Shown piece by piece: positions 5,218 to 8,509 of a DNA stretch of 8,509 nucleotides. Both the position numbers and the translations under genes were made by a program. Where the stretch lies: contig CAMLGC010000095.1 in assembly GCA_946479505.1 (NCBI GenBank), positions 1 to 8,509 on the forward strand, read 5' to 3'. The stretch is from an uncultured Sphingomonadaceae bacterium (lineage in GTDB: Bacteria; Pseudomonadota; Alphaproteobacteria; Sphingomonadales; Sphingomonadaceae). How positions within the stretch are numbered: position 1 is the stretch's first letter; each line of letters opens with the position of its first letter. The notes beneath the pieces are model-generated. The model was not told the origin of the DNA. It saw nothing but the letters and a program-made list of their open reading frames with translations, and ran no database searches.

Positions 5218-5973
5218 ATGGCTGACTATTATTCACCCACCGTCGTCGAACCGAACATTCCGCTCGCCGATATGACCCCGCTGGAGCAACTGCTCCTCAC
5301 CCAGATATTTGATTCCGAAGCCGTCAACGACGCGCTCTATTTCTATAAGGAACAATCGACCCAGGACCTGCTCTGGCTCGATCTCGGTGAGGTGCGCGAC
5401 GCGCTGGCGCAATCTCAGGGCATCGCCAGCAAGGCGAACGAACTGGTCGCGGATGCGCTGGCCAAGCTCGGACCCGATGCCGAGGATCTCGAGTTCGACC
5501 TGTCGATGGAGTCCTGGGAATTTCTTTTTCAGGACATCCTTTGGCGTTCGGCGACCATCTCACACATCACCGTCACCACGTCCTTCACCTGCTCCAAGAT
5601 GCGGTCTGACGGATTTGGCGGCATGGTGACGGTGATCACCGCTGATCAGATCCTGTCGAGTTCGACCGCCGAGATGCTGTGTCAACTGCTCGATCTCGCC
5701 GACTATGGCGAACTCGCCTGCGCGCCCGGACATGGCAGCCATGTCGCGCTCCGGCTCTCCGAGGAGGAGGTTCGCGACACGCTGATCGAGATTTTCGAAA
5801 CCCAGGCGTCTCCCGGCATGGTGGAGGACGACGTTACCGCCGCCGATGTCCGGGCCGCGTGCGTCGCCGCCATCGACGAACGCGATCTCAGCCACGAGCA
5901 TGGCGAACTCGTCTTCGCGGCGGCGTCGCGCGCGCTGAATGTCGCAACCAAGCGAAAGCAAGCCGGCGGGTGA
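5218..5973 (+). CDS. Conserved hypothetical protein (251 aa) of mobile-element type
   Basis: The start MADYYSPTVV, then IPLADMTPLEQLLLTQIFD, resembles a family I have seen on sphingomonad elements, but I know no named domain. Visible parts: an acidic N-terminal half with alternating helices (residues 18-95), a segment SWEFLFQDILWRS, a beta-rich FTCSKMRSDGFGGMVTVITAD stretch around 122-142, and an acidic C-terminal half with DDVTAADVRAACVAAIDE and a short basic end. There is no signal peptide or transmembrane segment. The start has AGGAGAC five bases upstream, the same 12-base TTCAGGAGACCT as the DUF6878 gene. It follows a terminator hairpin by only 19 bases, so its own promoter must overlap that hairpin, or it depends on read-through. 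Confidence 0.75.
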   Translation: MADYYSPTVVEPNIPLADMTPLEQLLLTQIFDSEAVNDALYFYKEQSTQDLLWLDLGEVRDALAQSQGIASKANELVADALAKLGPDAEDLEFDLSMESWEFLFQDILWRSATISHITVTTSFTCSKMRSDGFGGMVTVITADQILSSSTAEMLCQLLDLADYGELACAPGHGSHVALRLSEEEVRDTLIEIFETQASPGMVEDDVTAADVRAACVAAIDERDLSHEHGELVFAAASRALNVATKRKQAGG

Positions 5974-6000
5974 TCGCCGGGGGAACGGCGGTCAGAGCGA

Positions 6001-6086
6001 GAGAGAGGCGGCCGGCGGGTGAGCCGCTCGGCTGGAGAGAGAGCGGTCGGCGGCTCGTCCTTTCCTCGCTCTTTCGGAGACGATCC
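6001..6086 (+). promoter_or_regulatory. Leader element, copy B (with a partial second GAGAGAG copy)
   Basis: TGAGCCGC (6020-6027) pairs with GCGGCTCG (6050-6057); the loop carries GGAGAGAGAGCGG. It is followed by GTCCT, then GCTCTTTCGGAGAC, which aligns with the same stretch in copy C. A second GAGAGAGGCGGCCGGCGGG lies at 6001-6019, as though part of the element were duplicated in tandem. GGAGAC (6076-6081) is the ribosome site for the CTG start at 6087. Confidence 0.5.
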
Positions 6087-6605
6087 CTGTCCAAGCCGCT
6101 CACACTTCCCGCCACGGCCGGCGCAACTTCGGCCGTTCTCGACGGCCATAATGTCTATGACACCGTTCCGCTCGGCACGCTGCTGCGCTATTTCGACGGG
6201 ACACCGCAGCCGCCCGCGCGCTTCACCCGCAAGCTCCGCGCTTGGCAGCATCGCAACGGCACGGGCCGCCTCGTCGAGAAATCGTCGGCCTCGACGCTTG
6301 GCAATTCGACTTATCCGGCCGGTTTCACGCTAGATCAAGGCAGCTATGGCTCGAACGGCGTCATCGTGCTGACGGTACGGACCGTCTATCAGGTCACGAC
6401 CGCGCAGCGCTTCGAGATTATCGAGCGGCCGCAGCCCGGCATGGTGCGCGTGCTGCATCGCTGGAATGGTCGCGACGAGCTCAAATATCTCGCGCACGAC
6501 ATGGCGGCCGCCGAAGCATGGATGCAGCACAACCGCTATTCCAACCTCGTGACCGAAATGGTCGGCGCCGCCGAATTTCCCGCGAACCTCGGGAGGGCGG
6601 CATGA
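6087..6605 (+). CDS. Hypothetical protein (172 aa), probable CTG start
   Basis: From CTG at 6087 the product would be (M)SKPLTLPATAGATSAVLDGH, then VYDTVPLGTLLRYFDGTPQPPARF, a middle beta-rich part (SYGSNGVIVLTVRTVYQV) and a C-terminal helix (DMAAAEAWMQHNRYSNLV). No ATG, GTG or TTG is well placed: the next in-frame ATG codons lie deep in the coding part, and the open frame upstream of 6087 overlaps the previous gene and the leader. GGAGAC lies five bases before the CTG, the same spacing as at the DUF6878 and 5218 genes. The start could also be an ATG damaged by one substitution. The stop overlaps the next gene as ATGA, so this gene is coupled to the DUF7007-type gene. I do not recognise a named domain; no membrane segment or signal peptide. 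Confidence 0.7.
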   Translation: MSKPLTLPATAGATSAVLDGHNVYDTVPLGTLLRYFDGTPQPPARFTRKLRAWQHRNGTGRLVEKSSASTLGNSTYPAGFTLDQGSYGSNGVIVLTVRTVYQVTTAQRFEIIERPQPGMVRVLHRWNGRDELKYLAHDMAAAEAWMQHNRYSNLVTEMVGAAEFPANLGRAA

Positions 6606-7396
6606 CGATCTCCGATCCTTTCGCTCGCACCGCCGAGGGTCTGCTCGCGGGCCGCGTCGAAGATCTGGCCTGGCTCGCGGTGCCGGTCGATGGCGGCATC
6701 AGGATCGCCAGCGCCTGGCGACTGACCAAGCCGCTGTCGGAATGGACGTCCGCGGATTTTCATGGCGCCGAAGGCGTGGTCGCCGATGAGGCCGGTTTTC
6801 GTGCGCATGTGCAGGCGATCGCCGAGCATCGGCGCCAATTGCCGGCGCTCGCGCGCGAAACCGTCGATCTCAGGGTTGAAACGCCGTGGGGCTGGCCCGA
6901 CCATGCTATCCGCTACGCCGAAGGCATCATTTGCTATTCGACACCGAGCCACGGCGGATTCCATGTCAATGAGGAGTGCGGCGCCGTCATGCCAGCGGCG
7001 CTCCGCAACGACGATGGCTGGTATGAGGAAGATTGCGAGTGGGCCAAGGTCGCGACCGCCTTCCCGGGCTTGTTCACGGACTATGAGCGCGAGCATGCCG
7101 ACCGCACGCTTCGCGACTGGAATCCGGACGCCTGGGAAGCGATGAACGGTCGCAAGCTCGACCTTTGCGAATCCTTCGTGCGCGATCGGCAGCATTTCGA
7201 AGCCGAGCATGCCAATGACTGGGTGGTGATCTGCGCCTCCCGGTCGGACGACCATCCCGGTCAGGTCGAATGCGCCGCAACCTTGGGCGGCAATCGCGGC
7301 CGCGGGCAGGTCCGCAACTTCCTCGTGCCGCGCGACGAATATTGCATCGGTCGGCACGGGTTCGTGATCGACGAGCAGCGCTACCCGCAAATCTGA
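6602..7396 (+). CDS. DUF7007-type hypothetical protein (264 aa)
   Basis: The start at 6602 is set by the ATGA overlap with the previous stop; the open frame upstream is a shadow of the preceding gene. Residues around 98-140 (TPWGWPDHAIRYAEGIICYS, then TPSHGGFHVNEE, followed by a GWYEEDCEWAKVATAFPGLF block at about 140-159) are the hallmark of the DUF7007 domain, an uncharacterised domain common on alphaproteobacterial elements. The N-terminal 95 residues look like a separate region ending in VDLRVE. The C-terminal 80 residues (NDWVVICASRSDDHPGQVECAATLGG to the end) form a beta-rich part. No catalytic motif is obvious; the SHGGFHV and EEDCEW residues are the best candidates for a functional site. 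A strong terminator follows eight bases after the stop. The DUF number is from memory. Confidence 0.72.
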   Translation: MTISDPFARTAEGLLAGRVEDLAWLAVPVDGGIRIASAWRLTKPLSEWTSADFHGAEGVVADEAGFRAHVQAIAEHRRQLPALARETVDLRVETPWGWPDHAIRYAEGIICYSTPSHGGFHVNEECGAVMPAALRNDDGWYEEDCEWAKVATAFPGLFTDYEREHADRTLRDWNPDAWEAMNGRKLDLCESFVRDRQHFEAEHANDWVVICASRSDDHPGQVECAATLGGNRGRGQVRNFLVPRDEYCIGRHGFVIDEQRYPQI

Positions 7397-7403
7397 CGTC
7401 ATC

Positions 7404-7436
7404 GGGGCGGCCCATCCAGGGGCCGCCCCTTTTTTT
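7404..7436 (+). terminator. Strong rho-independent terminator
   Basis: GGGGCGGCC (7404-7412) pairs perfectly with GGCCGCCCC (7421-7429), with an 8-base loop and a run of seven Ts at 7430-7436. It ends the 5218-7396 gene group and separates it from the methyltransferase gene, which therefore needs its own promoter within 7437-7577. Confidence 0.9.
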
Positions 7437-7510
7437 GCCCGCTGCTCCGAAGGCTCCGCCGCAAGGCTGGGCCAACCGGCAAGAGGAGAGATGCGCCGGC
7501 CCTGGGTGGG

Positions 7511-7577
7511 CCCGGCCGGGCTGAGAGAGAGCGGCCGGGTGGCCCGTCCTGATCCATGCTCTCCCGGAGACTTTGCC
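7511..7577 (+). promoter_or_regulatory. Leader element, copy C (upstream of the methyltransferase gene)
   Basis: CGGGCT (7517-7522) pairs with GGCCCG (7541-7546) around a GAGAGAGAGCGG loop. An alternative, mutually exclusive stem is CCCGGCC (7511-7517) with GGCCGGG (7533-7539). GCTCTCCCGGAGAC (7559-7572) follows, and GGAGAC is six bases before the ATG at 7578. GAGAGC in the loop could also pair with GCTCTC beside the ribosome site. Confidence 0.5.
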
Positions 7578-8509
7578 ATGACATCTTCCGCTTCCGCGGC
7601 GGCCTTGGCCGCGCCCGCCGCTTCGCCTGCCGACTTCGCCGTCACCGCCGAGCACTTGCTCGGTGCCGCACGACGTCTGCTGCCCAATCTCGAACAGGGC
7701 GTCGCGATCGACGCACATGCGCTGCGCACCGCGATGGAGGCGGCGTTCGGCGCCAGCGATGCCGAGGGCGCCTGGGACTGGAAATCGGCTTACGAAGCCT
7801 GCGAGGCCGCCGAAATCCTGTTCCTGCGCCGCTTCGGCGCCGCCATCCTCGGCCGAGCGCCCGGCTCGGCGCTGGCGATGATCGAGCGGCTCGCCGGCTT
7901 ACTCCCGACGCATACGCGCCGCTCGGAGACCAGCCAGGCGCTCCAGCAATTCTCGACGCCGGCAGGGCTCGCTTATGTCGCCGCCGTCGCCGCCTCGATC
8001 CATCCGGGCGATGTCGTGCTCGAGCCCTCGGCCGGCACCGGCATGCTCGCCATACACGCCGAGCTGGCCGGCGGGCGCGTCTCGCTCAACGAGCTCGCTG
8101 AAGTCCGCGCCGAACTCGCCCAGCGCCTGTTCACGGCGGCGCCCGTCACTCGTCACGATGCGGCGCAGATCCACGATCGGCTCGATTCCGCGCTGGTTCC
8201 CGACGTCGTGTTGATGAACCCGCCTTTCTCGGCGGTGGCCCATGTCGACAAGGCGGTGAAGGATGCGGCGCTGCGCCACATCGCCTCGGCGCTCGCGCGG
8301 CTGCGGCCGGGTGGCCGGCTGGTCGCCATCACGGGCGCCAGTTGCGGTCCCCAGATGCCGCAGTGGACTGACGCCTTCGTCCGCTTGCAGGAGCGCGGGC
8401 GCATCCTCTTCTCGGCGACGATCGACGGGCGCGTCTATGCGAAGCACGGCACCAGCATCGCCACGCGGCTGACGGTCGGGACATCGAGGTCGGCGTGGAA
8501 GGTGCGGCA
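7578..8509 (+). CDS. N6-adenine methyltransferase-like N-terminus of a large, probably strawberry-notch-type helicase protein (3' end outside window)
   Basis: The frame is open from the ATG at 7578 to the right edge, 310 codons. Residues 1-110 are a helical N-terminal region. A class I SAM-dependent methyltransferase core follows: QFSTPAG (125-130), motif I EPSAGTG (149-155) for SAM binding, acidic LNELAEVRAEL (170-180), the catalytic NPPF of N6-adenine DNA methylases (214-217), then LRPGGRLVAITG. This arrangement, with a DNA methylase-like domain first, is what I know from the roughly 1400-residue proteins of alphaproteobacterial mobile elements that carry a strawberry-notch-type SF2 helicase domain behind it; the helicase part is not visible here. 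The likely role is DNA modification or remodelling of the element, or anti-restriction. ATG 7578 is chosen for the GGAGAC site; an in-frame ATG at 7491 would add 29 odd residues through the leader. The last 12 residues look less like the family. Confidence 0.77.
   Translation, partial: MTSSASAAALAAPAASPADFAVTAEHLLGAARRLLPNLEQGVAIDAHALRTAMEAAFGASDAEGAWDWKSAYEACEAAEILFLRRFGAAILGRAPGSALAMIERLAGLLPTHTRRSETSQALQQFSTPAGLAYVAAVAASIHPGDVVLEPSAGTGMLAIHAELAGGRVSLNELAEVRAELAQRLFTAAPVTRHDAAQIHDRLDSALVPDVVLMNPPFSAVAHVDKAVKDAALRHIASALARLRPGGRLVAITGASCGPQMPQWTDAFVRLQERGRILFSATIDGRVYAKHGTSIATRLTVGTSRSAWKVR

Noticed and set aside
5679..6086. N-terminal extension of the 6087 gene back to the ATG at 5679
   Set aside because: It overlaps the 5218 gene by nearly 300 bases in another frame, and the translated part is Arg-rich shadow sequence.
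6536..7729. 397-codon open frame on the minus strand
   Set aside because: It is antisense to the DUF7007-type gene and crosses a strong plus-strand terminator; no recognisable domain or ribosome site.
1..8509. CRISPR array, tRNA or rRNA gene, insertion sequence
   Set aside because: No regularly spaced direct repeats, cloverleaf or rRNA-like segments, transposase or terminal inverted repeats were seen on reading both strands.

Overview
The window is GC-rich and densely coding. Its gene families point to an alphaproteobacterium, most likely a sphingomonad or relative, and to the backbone of a conjugative plasmid or integrative conjugative element rather than core chromosome. The clues are a C-terminal piece of an ArdC-type protein, a DUF2958 gene, a very long ParB-like protein, DUF6878, DUF6915 and DUF7007-type genes, and the start of a large methyltransferase protein of the kind that carries a strawberry-notch helicase. 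No relaxase, integrase, replication initiator or ParA lies inside the window, so the element type stays open. Taxonomy and family names come from recognition, not from a search.

Layout. Bases 1-703 hold the end of an ardC-like gene overlapping (ATGA) a DUF2958 gene that is broken by one extra base near 486. A small unknown ORF follows (814-1029). On the minus strand sits a compact vapBC toxin-antitoxin pair (1185-1861) with GTG starts, a 4-base overlap, a palindromic candidate operator and its own terminator. Plus-strand genes resume with the 712-residue ParB-like protein (2018-4156), then DUF6878 (4262-4750), DUF6915 (4761-5138), a terminator-like hairpin, an unknown 251-residue protein (5218-5973), an unknown protein that appears to start at CTG (6087-6605), a DUF7007-type protein (6602-7396), a strong intrinsic terminator, and the first 310 codons of the methyltransferase protein (7578 to the edge).

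The most interesting non-coding signal is a leader element found three times, ahead of the ParB-like gene, the CTG-start gene and the methyltransferase gene. Each copy has a GAGAGAG purine run in the loop of a hairpin. The stem keeps pairing while its bases change, and the element ends near a GGAGA ribosome binding site. This suggests shared post-transcriptional control of separate transcription units.

The genes probably act together in maintenance and establishment of the mobile element: DNA binding or partition (ParB-like), anti-restriction (ArdC), DNA methylation or remodelling (methyltransferase plus probable helicase), stabilisation (VapBC) and several conserved genes of unknown function. 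That combined role is an inference from context.
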